Of a DNA stretch of 64,000 bases, positions 8,956 to 18,276 are shown in pieces. Below the pieces are notes generated by a model, which searched no databases, was not told the DNA's origin, and saw only the letters and a program-made list of their open reading frames with translations. The number at the start of each line of letters is the position of its first letter. Within the stretch, counting starts at the first letter, position 1. Position numbers and translations under genes: made by a program. The DNA comes from Methylococcaceae bacterium UBA6146 (lineage in GTDB: Bacteria > Pseudomonadota > Gammaproteobacteria > Methylococcales > Methylomonadaceae), in assembly GCA_002422395.1 (NCBI GenBank), contig DIUY01000012.1:186001-250000 (forward strand), given 5' to 3'.

Positions 8956-9870
8956 TCAACGCTTGCTGGCTAGGGTTTTGCGGTCAAATTGCGGTGCAAG
9001 CAGCTGGATAAATTCATACATATAACCGCGAAGATAAGCATCACGGCATATACCCAAATAGCTGGTGCTAGGCGGAAACAAATGGCTCGCATCTATCGCA
9101 CTCAAATTGCTGTCACGTTCCGGCTGATAGGCTATGTTTGCCAATAAGCCAATGCCAAGCCCTAAATTGACATAAGTTTTGATAACATCCGCGTCAATAG
9201 CGGTGAGGACGATATTAGGCTCTAGGCCTGCCTGGGCAAAAATACGGTTAACCAACGACCCGCCGGTGAAGGTGAAGTCGTAAGTGATTAATGGGTAGTT
9301 GGCGATTTTTTCTAGGGTTAGCGGCGCATCATCAAGCAATGGGTGACCGTGTTGGGTGATGACACAACGGTTCCATTGATAGCAGGGAAAGCACTGCAAT
9401 TTATCGTAAGAGCCAATCACTTCGGTGGCTATGCCTATATCGGCCTCGCCATTGACAACTTGTTCCGCCACTTGGGTGGGCGTGCCCTGATGGATGTGCA
9501 GTTTTATATCGGGGTAACGCTGCATAAAGGCGCTGACTATTGCAGGCAAACGGTAGCGTGCCTGCGTGTGGGTTGTCGCGACAGTTAGCACGCCCGCTTC
9601 TTGTTGGCTGAACTCTTCACCTACCCGCTTGATATTTTCTATTTCATGCAGCACACGCTCAGCCATGCTTAAAATCAGCTTGCCCGCTTCGGTCACGCCG
9701 GTGACCCGTTTGCCGTTACGCTGAAAAATATGTAAGTCAAGCTCATCTTCTAATAGCTGGATTTGCTTGCTGACCCCTGATTGTGAGGTATGCAACGCAT
9801 CAGCGGCTCGGGAAACGCTCAGGTTTTGGCGTCTGACTTCGTATGCATAACGCAATTGATGTAGCTTCAT
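8956..9870 (-). CDS. cysB: CysB-type LysR-family regulator
   Basis: Transcriptional activator of sulfur assimilation, responding to N-acetylserine/O-acetylserine in enterobacteria. The 304-residue protein aligns by eye with E. coli CysB throughout: N terminus MKLHQLRYAYEV, helix-turn-helix near residues 18-45 (SVSRAADALHTSQSGVSKQI), the ATTHTQARY segment near 98-106, HQGTPTQVAEQV, LPCYxWNR-like FPCYQWNR, and DADVIKTYVNLGLGIG. It is divergent from a TSUP-type exporter gene 127 bases away; a shared AT-rich control region lies between them. Confidence 0.92.
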   Translation of the reverse strand: MKLHQLRYAYEVRRQNLSVSRAADALHTSQSGVSKQIQLLEDELDLHIFQRNGKRVTGVTEAGKLILSMAERVLHEIENIKRVGEEFSQQEAGVLTVATTHTQARYRLPAIVSAFMQRYPDIKLHIHQGTPTQVAEQVVNGEADIGIATEVIGSYDKLQCFPCYQWNRCVITQHGHPLLDDAPLTLEKIANYPLITYDFTFTGGSLVNRIFAQAGLEPNIVLTAIDADVIKTYVNLGLGIGLLANIAYQPERDSNLSAIDASHLFPPSTSYLGICRDAYLRGYMYEFIQLLAPQFDRKTLASKR

Positions 9871-9997
9871 TTTCGCCTTTTAGCGTCCTTCTTTATAACT
9901 AAAGAATATAAACATAGCATAACATATCATTAATGGTTCTACTTTTTCACTGATATAGTGGCGTCATCTTTAAATTGAACGGCAAAGGTTGGTTTTT

Positions 9998-10819
9998 ATG
10001 AATGTGGCATATACGCTTTCTGGTTTTTTTGTAGGGCTGCTGGTGGGGGTCACCGGCGTGGGCGGTGGCTCATTGATGACGCCACTATTGGTGTTTCTGT
10101 TCGGGTTTAAACCTTCAGTTGCGGTGGGCACAGATTTGCTGTTTGCCGCCATCACCAAAACCAGCGGCGTATGGGTGCATCACACTAAGCACGGTTCGGT
10201 TGACTGGAAAGTTGTTGCGTGGCTGGCGTTGGGCAGCATACCTTTTGCGGTGATGACCTTATTGGCTCTCAAGCACTTTATGGAAATCGGCCAAGAAACT
10301 TCCGGGGCGATTACCTTTACGTTGGGCGTCGCATTGTTGTTGACCGCCGCGTCTTTGTTGGTGCGTAGTGTGCTGATGCGCAATGCTGCAAAAAACAAGA
10401 TTGACGATTCGTTTGATGATGATGTTGATGAAGATTTGGAGGTGATCGGGCGTTTCCATCACTTACAGATACCCGCCACTATTTTTGTCGGCGCACTGCT
10501 TGGGATATTGGTCACGCTATCATCAGTGGGCGCCGGCGCGTTAGGCACGGTCGCGCTATTGTTCCTTTACCCTAAAATGAAAACGGTAAAAATCGTCGGC
10601 ACTGACTTGGCCCACGCCATTCCGCTGACGGCGGTCGCAGGCTTAGGCCATCTCAGCCTGGGCAATGTCGATGTGGTGTTATTGGGCAGTTTGCTGGTAG
10701 GGTCTTTGCCTGGCATTTGGATAGGAAGCCACTTGAGCGCAAAAATCCCCGAATGGCTCTTGCGGCCTGTTTTGGCATCGCTCCTGCTTGTTATAGGCAT
10801 TAAATTTGTCCTGCAATAA
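9998..10819 (+). CDS. TSUP (TauE/SafE) family membrane transporter
   Basis: A 273-residue integral membrane protein with about eight hydrophobic segments. The repeated motif GxxxGxxGxGGGxLxxPxL (here GVTGVGGGSLMTPLLV near residues 18-33) and the second-half GALLGILVTLSSVGAGALGT are typical of TauE/SafE exporters of sulfite, sulfonates or sulfoacetate. The ATG at 9998 follows AAAGG at 9984-9988; an in-frame TTG at 9989 lies too close to it. Divergent placement from cysB suggests a role in sulfur anion transport, which is an inference; the family also has members of unknown substrate. Confidence 0.85.
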   Translation: MNVAYTLSGFFVGLLVGVTGVGGGSLMTPLLVFLFGFKPSVAVGTDLLFAAITKTSGVWVHHTKHGSVDWKVVAWLALGSIPFAVMTLLALKHFMEIGQETSGAITFTLGVALLLTAASLLVRSVLMRNAAKNKIDDSFDDDVDEDLEVIGRFHHLQIPATIFVGALLGILVTLSSVGAGALGTVALLFLYPKMKTVKIVGTDLAHAIPLTAVAGLGHLSLGNVDVVLLGSLLVGSLPGIWIGSHLSAKIPEWLLRPVLASLLLVIGIKFVLQ

Positions 10820-11122
10820 CACCTAAAAGACACAAGGGCGCGAAATTTTTTTGCAAAGTTTGGGTCGCAGCTATGGCAAATTTGTTTTTAAACGAAGTGG
10901 GCAACGACACCTTCAGCCAGTTCCTGCAAATAAATGACAAATTTCCATTTAACTGATTATTAACAATATGTTGAAAAATCGGTAATGGTTAGCCCCAAAC
11001 CATAGCGGCTTGACCACTACCAAAAAATAAATGGGCTAACCGTTGCCGTTCTAGGGCTGTTGTTCCGTCTAATCTGGTTAGCCATGCCCCACATTGAATA
11101 GGTACAACGAAGGAGAAGGGTA
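10820..11122. promoter_or_regulatory. Leader region of aqpZ with a 15-nt inverted repeat
   Basis: About 300 bases with no gene. GGTAATGGTTAGCCC (10981-10995) and GGGCTAACCGTTGCC (11033-11047) form an inverted repeat with 13 of 15 pairs, and a third GGTTAGCC occurs at 11076-11083. It may be a structured leader or an operator. AAGGAG lies before the aqpZ start. Confidence 0.45.
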
Positions 11123-11812
11123 ATGAGACAATATAGCGCTGAATTTTTCGGAACATTTTGGTTGGTCCTTGGCGGTTGCGGTAGTGCGGTTTTGGCGGCG
11201 GCATTCCCCGATGTGGGCATCGGCTTGCTGGGTGTTGCTTTTGCTTTCGGTTTGACTGTTTTAACAATGGCCTACGCAATAGGCCATATCTCTGGTTGTC
11301 ATCTTAATCCTGCGGTGTCCATTGGGCTTTGGGCAGGCGGGCGTTTCCCCGCAAACAAGCTGCTACCTTACATCACGGCCCAAATTTTGGGCGGGATTGT
11401 CGCAGGCGGTGTTTTATATCTGATCGCGAGCGGCAAAGCGGGCTTTGACCTTTCCGGCGGGTTTGCCGCCAATGGTTATGGCGAGCATTCGCCAGGCGGC
11501 TATTCTTTGTTTTCCGCCCTGATAACAGAAGTGGTCATGACCATGATGTTCTTGCTGATTATTTTGGGTGCGACGGACATCAGGGCGCCGGCCGGTTTTG
11601 CGCCGCTTGCGATTGGCCTAGGTCTGACCCTGATCCATCTCATCAGCATCCCGGTCACCAACACCTCGGTCAATCCTGCAAGAAGCTTAGGCGTTGCCCT
11701 TTATGTCGGCGATTGGGCGCTGGCACAGCTCTGGCTATTCTGGTTCGCACCAATTGTTGGCGCGGTACTGGGGGCGATAACTTATCGTTTTATTGCTGGC
11801 AACGACGATTAA
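11123..11812 (+). CDS. aqpZ: Aquaporin Z
   Basis: Water channel of the inner membrane. The 229-residue protein has six transmembrane segments and the two half-helix NPA motifs (HLNPAVS near residue 63 and SVNPARS near residue 187). His in LIHLISIPVTN and Arg after the second NPA fit the water-selective AqpZ filter rather than a glycerol facilitator. An AAGGAG ribosome-binding site precedes the ATG. Neighbouring genes give no functional link. Confidence 0.95.
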   Translation: MRQYSAEFFGTFWLVLGGCGSAVLAAAFPDVGIGLLGVAFAFGLTVLTMAYAIGHISGCHLNPAVSIGLWAGGRFPANKLLPYITAQILGGIVAGGVLYLIASGKAGFDLSGGFAANGYGEHSPGGYSLFSALITEVVMTMMFLLIILGATDIRAPAGFAPLAIGLGLTLIHLISIPVTNTSVNPARSLGVALYVGDWALAQLWLFWFAPIVGAVLGAITYRFIAGNDD

Positions 11813-11878
11813 CCGCTTGCCGCCCGACGTTCGGCTAACGGGGGTTGGGCGGCTTGGCTTTGGATAGCTTGTTTAACG

Positions 11879-12760
11879 ATGGATTGGCAAATCATTTCAG
11901 AACACATTGCCTTAGCAACGGGGCGGGCATTTAAGGTTGTGTCCGCACACCCGCTGGCAGGTGGCGACATCAATTCGGCTTTTCGCCTACAGGGTGATAA
12001 CGAAGCTTATTTTATCAAGCTAAACCGCGCCGATTTGGCCCCCATGTTTGCCGCTGAATTTGTCGGCTTACAAGAACTGGCAAACACCCAAACCATACGC
12101 GTCCCCATGCCCATCGTGCATGGCATTGCCCGAACCCATTCATTTTTGGTTCTGGAGCATATCGCATTCGGCGCTTCCAACCGGACATCTGAGCGCCTGC
12201 TCGGCCAACAGCTGGCCCGATTGCATCAGCAACCCATGGCCTATTTTGGCTGGCATCGCGATAACACCATTGGCAAGACACCACAATCTAACGGCCATTG
12301 CGCTGACTGGCCCGCTTTTTGGCGCGGGCAACGTTTAAAAATTCAGCTAGAATTAGCCGCTAGGCAAGGTTATAAAGATACCCTGCAAATATTGGGTGAG
12401 CAGTTATGTGATGGTTTGGCGGCTTTGTTTGTCAATTACCAGCCACAACCGTCATTGGTGCACGGCGACTTATGGGCGGGCAATGCTGGGGTCGATCTGC
12501 ACGGTAGCCCAGTTATTTTTGATCCGGCCTGTTATTATGGCGACCGGGAAACTGATCTGGCAATGACCGAGTTGTTTGGCGGTTTTGGCGCTGATTTTTA
12601 TGCCGCCTATCAGGCTGTTTGGCCTTTAGATGAGGGCTATGGCGTCCGAAAAACGCTGTACAATTTATATCATTTGTTAAACCACCTAAATTTATTTGGC
12701 CATAGCTATTTAAGGCAGGCCGAAAACGCAATGGCAAGGCTACTGGCGGAATTGCGTTAA
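11879..12760 (+). CDS. Fructosamine kinase family protein
   Basis: Likely ATP-dependent kinase that phosphorylates protein-bound ketoamines (fructosamine or ribulosamine) as part of glycation repair. In the 293 residues the aminoglycoside-phosphotransferase-like fold is seen: HPLAGGDINSAFRL near 25-38, the Lys in YFIKLNR, the catalytic loop LVHGDLWAGNAG near 193-204 and the metal Asp in IFDPACYYGDRETDLAM. These match the bacterial FN3K relatives such as E. coli YniA. A GC-rich inverted repeat (GCCGCCC...GGGCGGC) lies between aqpZ and this gene. Confidence 0.88.
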   Translation: MDWQIISEHIALATGRAFKVVSAHPLAGGDINSAFRLQGDNEAYFIKLNRADLAPMFAAEFVGLQELANTQTIRVPMPIVHGIARTHSFLVLEHIAFGASNRTSERLLGQQLARLHQQPMAYFGWHRDNTIGKTPQSNGHCADWPAFWRGQRLKIQLELAARQGYKDTLQILGEQLCDGLAALFVNYQPQPSLVHGDLWAGNAGVDLHGSPVIFDPACYYGDRETDLAMTELFGGFGADFYAAYQAVWPLDEGYGVRKTLYNLYHLLNHLNLFGHSYLRQAENAMARLLAELR

Positions 12761-12835
12761 TTGAACCGCCAATTGGTGTTGCGGCTTGGTACTGCAAACC
12801 GTTAAGGTTGGCATCCACAACCTAGAGAGAACCTA

Positions 12836-13198
12836 ATGATTAAATTTATCCATCTTAGTTTTGTTTTAATATCCGTCATCAGTTTTGTCGGCAGAGTGGT
12901 CTTGTCAGAGACCCATCCTCAAATCCTTAAACAAAAGCTATTTAAAATAGCGCCGCATGTCATTGATACGCTATTGCTGCTAAGCGGCATTTTGCTGGTG
13001 TTTCAGGGCCAGTGGCTAGCGGCCGAATATGGTTGGATTATCGCGAAAATGCTGGCCTTGGCCGGTTATATCGGCTTGGGTGTGATGACCATGCGAAACC
13101 GTGGCACTGCCCGTTGGGTGGCTTTTGGCGGCGCTATGGCCTGCTTTGTTTATATAGGCATCGTTGCGGTCACTAAAAACGCGCTGTTTTTTTTATAA
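12836..13198 (+). CDS. SirB-family small membrane protein
   Basis: A 120-residue protein with about four transmembrane segments. It resembles the SirB2 family (invasion gene expression up-regulator) in size, the N-terminal IKFIHLSFVLISVISFVGR and the KIAPHVIDTLLLLSGI stretch. The molecular function of the family is not established. GAGAGAA lies just upstream of the ATG. It follows the fructosamine kinase by 75 bases and could share its transcript. Confidence 0.8.
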   Translation: MIKFIHLSFVLISVISFVGRVVLSETHPQILKQKLFKIAPHVIDTLLLLSGILLVFQGQWLAAEYGWIIAKMLALAGYIGLGVMTMRNRGTARWVAFGGAMACFVYIGIVAVTKNALFFL

Positions 13199-13218
13199 TG
13201 TGTTGGCGCCTTCGGGTG

Positions 13219-14040
13219 TCACAAATAAAAAGCGGTTTCGTCCAATTGTCGGGCCAGCCGCTTTAACACTTCTTTGCCGCTATCGGCGCCGTTGTCATCT
13301 GGTTTGAACGCCGCGTCCTTGGTCAGAACCGCTGCCCGGCATAACATAGCTTTTAACTGCTGTTTTTCGCTCATTGTAAAACGGTGGCGTTGTAGCAATT
13401 GCCCATAAATTGGCGGGACAGACAAGCTGGCCTGTCCCGTCAGCACCCTTGCTTGGGCTATCACCGCGTCAACTGTTGGCAAATGGGCGGCAATCAGCGC
13501 CGTGACCTGTTTTGGGTTGATAGCCCCGGCCGGCGCGTCCTTATTGTCTGAAACCACTTTTAGACAATGAATCAGTTCGCCTGTAGAAAACCGTGCCGCC
13601 GTTTCATAAAATGCCGATGCCTCCATGTCACAAAGCACCGGCTGGCCGTAATCCAGCTGCGGTTTGGCGGCCGTTTGCACACCTGCCGTTGCACAAGGCG
13701 GATCAAAAACCAGCGGAGGGTAATAGCTTTTTTTGCTGTCCACATCCGTTATTTTGTTGATTAGAAACAAACTGCCTAGAGCTTGGTCTTTATGTCCGGC
13801 GATACCGATATTGAACAATACCGGGTTTTCCACAGGTGCAAATAAGGCTTGTGTATAGGCAATGCCAGCCGCCATCGCATTTTTGCCAATACCGGTGACG
13901 GTCAGGCAAGTTTCTTGGTTTAAATGCACGGCAAACGGGTTGATTGCCGTGTCTTTTTTGAGCCTGAAATGTTCGATAACCGGCTTGGCTTCGCAAGGCA
14001 GTGCGATATAAATAAAAACTTTAGGGGAGTTTTTTTGCAT
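13219..14040 (-). CDS. Nucleoside phosphorylase/MTA-SAH nucleosidase-like protein
   Basis: The first about 190 residues have the phosphorylase fold signature: VTGIGKNAMAAGIAY, VLFNIGIAGH, and the ribose/purine-binding VLCDMEASAFYETA with Met-Glu. These fit the 5'-methylthioadenosine/S-adenosylhomocysteine nucleosidase superfamily. The remaining about 80 residues (from SVPPIYGQLLQRHRF) are a basic helical extension absent from standard MTAN. 273 residues in total. The protein lacks a signal peptide and is probably cytoplasmic. Substrate is unproven; futalosine or another nucleoside is possible. Confidence 0.65.
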   Translation of the reverse strand: MQKNSPKVFIYIALPCEAKPVIEHFRLKKDTAINPFAVHLNQETCLTVTGIGKNAMAAGIAYTQALFAPVENPVLFNIGIAGHKDQALGSLFLINKITDVDSKKSYYPPLVFDPPCATAGVQTAAKPQLDYGQPVLCDMEASAFYETAARFSTGELIHCLKVVSDNKDAPAGAINPKQVTALIAAHLPTVDAVIAQARVLTGQASLSVPPIYGQLLQRHRFTMSEKQQLKAMLCRAAVLTKDAAFKPDDNGADSGKEVLKRLARQLDETAFYL

Positions 14041-14109
14041 GTGTTCTGGATCTCGGCCAGGGTTTTCTAAGATAGAATAAGCGGTTTACTTAACAAGAAG
14101 CCTTAAATT

Positions 14110-14346
14110 ATGCGGTGTTTCATCTATAAAAGCCTGAAAACAGAGTGTCTTTATTTGTATATTGATAAAAAAGACGACTTCACCAACGTGCCAGCGGCCC
14201 TTTTTGACAGTTTGGGCAAACTTGAATTTGTGATGGAGCTGATGCTGTCGCCGCAGCGCAAGCTGGCACAGGAAAAAGCTGAAATCATTATGGATAGCCT
14301 GAAAAACAAAGGCTTTTTTATCCAGTTGCCACCCGCTATCCGCTAA
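14110..14346 (+). CDS. ycgL: YcgL-domain protein
   Basis: A 78-residue protein matching the YcgL family: CFIYKSLKTECLYLYIDKKDDF at the start and the tail KNKGFFIQLPP. E. coli YcgL has CVIYRSSKRDQTYLYVEKKDDF and QGYYLQLPPPPED in the same places. The family is widespread in gammaproteobacteria and its function is not known. The gene is divergent from the nucleosidase-like gene and converges on glgP with a 105-base gap. Confidence 0.85.
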   Translation: MRCFIYKSLKTECLYLYIDKKDDFTNVPAALFDSLGKLEFVMELMLSPQRKLAQEKAEIIMDSLKNKGFFIQLPPAIR

Positions 14347-14451
14347 GGGGCAACCTTAACATCGTCAAATGCGCGGTGGCCGGGGCCGTTACTGATGACG
14401 GGGTGTCCGTGCCGTCCTGATGGTTTTATCAAGGGTTTATGCCGCACCGTC

Positions 14452-16968
14452 TTAGCGGTGGCTGTTGTTGTCAGCCATGTTAATTGGCGTGAGTTTCCAT
14501 ATGTCCTGGTTGTATTCGCGGATGGTCCGGTCGGTGGAAAACTTGCCGCTGGCCGCACAGTTGAGGATGCTCATTCTTGTCCAGCGTTCCGGGTCGCGGT
14601 AGGCGGCTTCCACACGTTTTTGCGCGTCAACAAAGCTACGGAAATCGGCGATGGTCATCCATGGGTCATGCGGGCTTTTAAGGGCGGCAATAATCGTGTC
14701 GAAAATGCCGAATTCAAATTGGTTAAAATGCCCTGATCCCAATAGGTTCATGACCCGTTGCAAGTCTTTATCTTGTTCAATTATGGCTTGCGGGTCGTAA
14801 TGCGGGCGGCAGTCTTCCACTTCCTGTTCCGTTAAACCAAACAGGAAGAAATTACCAGCGCCGACTTCTTCGCGGATCTCAATGTTTGCCCCGTCCAAAG
14901 TGCCGATGGTCAACGCGCCGTTCATCATAAATTTCATATTGCCAGTGCCGGAGGCTTCTTTGCCCGCCGTGGAAATTTGTTCCGACAAATCCGCGCCCGG
15001 GCAAATTTTTTCCATCGCGGACACCCGGTAATTTGGCAAGAAAATCAGTTTCAGCCTGCCACCGGTTTCGGGGTCTTTATTGATGACGTTGCCGACATTG
15101 TTGATCAGCTTAATGATACGTTTTGCCATGAAATAGCCTGGCGCCGCCTTACCGCCAATCAACACGCACCGGTCTGTCCACACGCCCGTGTCGCCACGTT
15201 TGATGCGGTCATACAAATGGATCACATGCAAGACGTTGAGCAGCTGGCGCTTATATTCATGGATGCGTTTAACCTGCACGTCAAACAGCGCATTGATGTT
15301 TAGCTTTATGTTAAAGTCCGTTTTTTTATAGTCAATCAGGTTTTGTTTGGCCTGTTGTTTAATTTCGCGCCAACGGGTGCAAAAGGCTTTGTCATCAGCA
15401 TAACGCCGCAGCTGCGCTAACTCAGACAAATCCGTCAGCCATCGGTTGCCGATGGTTTCGGTGATAAGCGCGGCCAAATCGGGGTTGCAGGCGGCTAGCC
15501 AGCGCCGGGGGGTCACGCCGTTGGTTTTGTTGTTGAATTTGTCGGGCCACAACTCATAAAAGTCGCGGAACAGGCCTTTTTGCAATAAATTGGAATGCAG
15601 CCGCGCCACGCCATTGACCGAATAACTGCCGACTATCGCCAAGTAAGCCATTCTGACATACTGGTCATGGCCTTCTTCAATCAGTGACATGCGCCTTAAA
15701 CGGTTGGTGTCGCCTGGCCAACGGAGCGAGACTTCCGTCAGGAAACGGGCGTTTATCTCAAAAATGATTTCTAGCAAGCGTGGCAGCAAGTGTCTGAGCA
15801 ATTTGACCGACCACCGTTCGAGCGCTTCGGGCAACAAAGTGTGGTTGGTATAGGCCATGGTCGAACGGGTGATGGCCCACGCCTTGTCCCATGACTGGCC
15901 GTAAATGTCGACTAACAAACGCATCAGTTCGGCAACGGCGATGCTAGGGTGGGTGTCGTTCAATTGGAAACAATGCTTGTCGGCAAAATCAGCAAAATCA
16001 TGGCCATGATGGCCAACCCATGTTTCGATAATGTCCTGCAAGCTGGCGGAAGCCAATAAATACTGTTGGCGCAGGCGCAGGGCTTTGCCGTTTTCGTTGG
16101 CGTCATTCGGATATAACACCATTGTGATGTTTTCGGCGCTGTTTTTTGCGGCGACCGATTCGGCATAATCGCCCTTATTGAATCCCTGCAAATCAAAATC
16201 GTCAGTCGCCGCCGCTTTCCACAGCCGTAAGGTATTGACCGTCCCATTTTGATAGCCGGGGATGGGCGTGTCAAATGGCACAGCATAAACGTCACGGGTG
16301 TCTATCCAACACACACGCAAAGCCCCGTTTTCGTCAATATGCGTTTCGGTATGGCCACCAAACTTAATCCGCTGTTTGTATTCCAGGCGTTCAATTTCCC
16401 AGACATTGCCGTTGAGCAACCAGTGGTCGGGCTTTTCCACTTGCTCGCCGTTGATGATGTCTTGCGCAAACATGCCGTATTCATAGCGCAAACCATAGCC
16501 GTTGACGGGCAATCCTAAGGTGGCGCAACTGTCAATCAGGCAAGCCGCCAACCGTCCTAAGCCACCGTTGCCTAAGCCCGCATCGGGTTCGCAATCGACC
16601 AGTTCTTCTAACTCTAGCCCTAAGTCGTACATGGCTTTTTCGACGGCGTCATTAATGCCCAAATTTAACATGGCATTGCTGAGTGTCCGGCCCATTAAAG
16701 ATTCCATCGACAAATAATAGGCTTTTCTACAGTCTTGAGTTTTATAGGTGTTGTAGGTTTTTTTCCAGCGTTCGGTGAGCCGGTCAGCGATTGCCATAGC
16801 TAGGGCTTGATAGGCGTAATCGAGCGTGTGGCAATTTTCATCCCTCCCTAAACGATGGCCATAGTAGCGATTGAAATCTGCCTCTAAATGTTTGTTGTCC
16901 ATACCTAGGTCTGGAAGAGTGGAGGTGTGCAGTTTGGGCGGGTTTTTGTTGAAACGTCTGGTTGGCAT
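14452..16968 (-). CDS. glgP: Glycogen/maltodextrin phosphorylase
   Basis: Releases glucose 1-phosphate from alpha-1,4-glucan with phosphate. The 838-residue length is that of the family. The PLP site is present in the C-terminal part (KEASGTGNMKFMMNGA followed by TIGTLDGANIEI), with GNGGLGRLAAC near residue 130 and VKRIHEYKRQLLN near 560. Glycogen is a common carbon store in Methylococcales. No other glycogen gene is adjacent, so it may be monocistronic. Confidence 0.96.
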   Translation of the reverse strand: MPTRRFNKNPPKLHTSTLPDLGMDNKHLEADFNRYYGHRLGRDENCHTLDYAYQALAMAIADRLTERWKKTYNTYKTQDCRKAYYLSMESLMGRTLSNAMLNLGINDAVEKAMYDLGLELEELVDCEPDAGLGNGGLGRLAACLIDSCATLGLPVNGYGLRYEYGMFAQDIINGEQVEKPDHWLLNGNVWEIERLEYKQRIKFGGHTETHIDENGALRVCWIDTRDVYAVPFDTPIPGYQNGTVNTLRLWKAAATDDFDLQGFNKGDYAESVAAKNSAENITMVLYPNDANENGKALRLRQQYLLASASLQDIIETWVGHHGHDFADFADKHCFQLNDTHPSIAVAELMRLLVDIYGQSWDKAWAITRSTMAYTNHTLLPEALERWSVKLLRHLLPRLLEIIFEINARFLTEVSLRWPGDTNRLRRMSLIEEGHDQYVRMAYLAIVGSYSVNGVARLHSNLLQKGLFRDFYELWPDKFNNKTNGVTPRRWLAACNPDLAALITETIGNRWLTDLSELAQLRRYADDKAFCTRWREIKQQAKQNLIDYKKTDFNIKLNINALFDVQVKRIHEYKRQLLNVLHVIHLYDRIKRGDTGVWTDRCVLIGGKAAPGYFMAKRIIKLINNVGNVINKDPETGGRLKLIFLPNYRVSAMEKICPGADLSEQISTAGKEASGTGNMKFMMNGALTIGTLDGANIEIREEVGAGNFFLFGLTEQEVEDCRPHYDPQAIIEQDKDLQRVMNLLGSGHFNQFEFGIFDTIIAALKSPHDPWMTIADFRSFVDAQKRVEAAYRDPERWTRMSILNCAASGKFSTDRTIREYNQDIWKLTPINMADNNSHR

Positions 16969-17571
16969 GGGTTTTAAATCTCAGCAGTGCAATCTTGGGT
17001 ATTATGCTGATTTTTGCGGTGGTCAAGCAAAAAATAGTATGGTGCGTTAGCCCTTCAATGTTGGGCGTATTTTCCCGTTATTGTCGATAATTAGCTGATT
17101 TTCAGTATCTTGGCATCGCGGTTCGCGCTTTGTTGCGGATAATTGTTAGCAGTGTCCATCAGTTCTTTTTCCTGCCAAAGGTGCAGTGGGATGATCCAAG
17201 TTTAGCAAGCTGCGCAGTGGGTTCACCGGACGGTGCCATGCCCAATTGCGCGGCAAACGCCGGATATTGCGGGTGAAAACATAAAGTCCGCTAGCCGTAA
17301 GATAAGACCGCTTTTTAAGCAAAACAATAAGTAACCGTACTAATTGAAACCCAAGGGGCATTTTGTTGGAATTTAAAGATTATGTTCAATCTCATCACTT
17401 CCGCCATTTTTAAAAAGTGGCTTAGGAACAGACATGAAATAATTTCGGTGGCATAACGGCTGCCAGTCTGCCAAGGATTGGCAGCCGTTATGCCACCCAT
17501 TGTAAAAAAACGTACTTGACTTTGCTGTTTTGCGCACGTCCCTTAGGCCAAGTGATGACCGATTTTGCAAT
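16969..17571. other. Gene-free interval between glgP and pcm with a perfect 19-bp hairpin
   Basis: No gene is convincing here; a minus-strand reading frame at 17146-17361 has no recognisable domain. The notable structure is the inverted repeat GGTGGCATAACGGCTGCCA (17447-17465) and its exact complement (17479-17497), separated by 13 bases. Confidence 0.6.
17447..17497. repeat. Perfect 19-bp inverted repeat upstream of pcm
   Basis: Arms at 17447-17465 and 17479-17497 pair without mismatch around a 13-base loop. No T run follows on either strand, so it is not a standard terminator. It lies about 75 bases before the pcm start and could be a leader structure, a protein site or a dispersed hairpin element. 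Confidence 0.8.
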
Positions 17572-18276
17572 ATGCCGATGATAAACAACCAGCGGGATTT
17601 GATTTTAGTGAATGAGCTTAAACGCATGTTGGATGATATTGCCCAAGAAGTCGGGCTGACCCGTAATTACCTCGGCAACGAGGCGTTGGATGACCGTGTG
17701 ATGGAGGCCATACGGCAAGTGCCGCGCCATGAGTTTGTGCCGGAATACCTACGCAGCTTGGCCTACTGCAACGGCCCTGTGCCTATCGGCTTGGGACAAA
17801 CCATTTCCCAGCCTTATATTGTTGCGCTGATGACGGATTTGTTGAACACCAAACCCTCAGATGTCATTTTGGAAGTTGGCACGGGTTCGGGCTATCAGGC
17901 GGCGATTTTGTCAAAATTGGTTGCGCAGGTCTATACCGTTGAAATAATTGGACACTTGGCCAAAGCCGCCAAAAAACGGCTGCATAGGTTGGGTTACGAC
18001 AATGTGGTGGTACTTAGCGGCAACGGCTATTACGGCTGGCCTGAGCATGCGCCTTACGATGGCATCATTGTCACTGCCGCCGCACCCCATATCACTCAAC
18101 CTTTGCTTGGACAATTACGGGTGGGTGCCCAGTTAGTGATCCCTGTCGGTCTGCCTTATAGTTGCCAGGAGCTGATCGTGCTGGAAAAAAATGCCGATAA
18201 TAAAATTGGCCGCCGTGCTGTGCTAGGGGTTAGTTTTGTACCCCTCACGGGTATGCACAATAATAACCCTCGATGA
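17572..18276 (+). CDS. pcm: Protein-L-isoaspartate O-methyltransferase
   Basis: Repairs isoaspartyl residues in damaged proteins using S-adenosylmethionine. The SAM motif LEVGTGSGYQAAIL is clear, as are GQTISQPYIVALM (family active-site segment) and DGIIVTAAAPHI. The ATG at 17572 gives 234 residues, close to the family norm; the in-frame TTG at 17530 would add 14 residues unlike the family. Its stop overlaps the ahcY start (ATGA at 18273-18276), so the enzyme that makes S-adenosylhomocysteine is coupled to the one that removes it. Confidence 0.93.
   Translation: MPMINNQRDLILVNELKRMLDDIAQEVGLTRNYLGNEALDDRVMEAIRQVPRHEFVPEYLRSLAYCNGPVPIGLGQTISQPYIVALMTDLLNTKPSDVILEVGTGSGYQAAILSKLVAQVYTVEIIGHLAKAAKKRLHRLGYDNVVVLSGNGYYGWPEHAPYDGIIVTAAAPHITQPLLGQLRVGAQLVIPVGLPYSCQELIVLEKNADNKIGRRAVLGVSFVPLTGMHNNNPR

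Noticed and set aside
17146..17361. A 71-residue minus-strand frame between glgP and pcm
   Set aside because: No recognisable domain and no clear ribosome-binding site; coding not supported.
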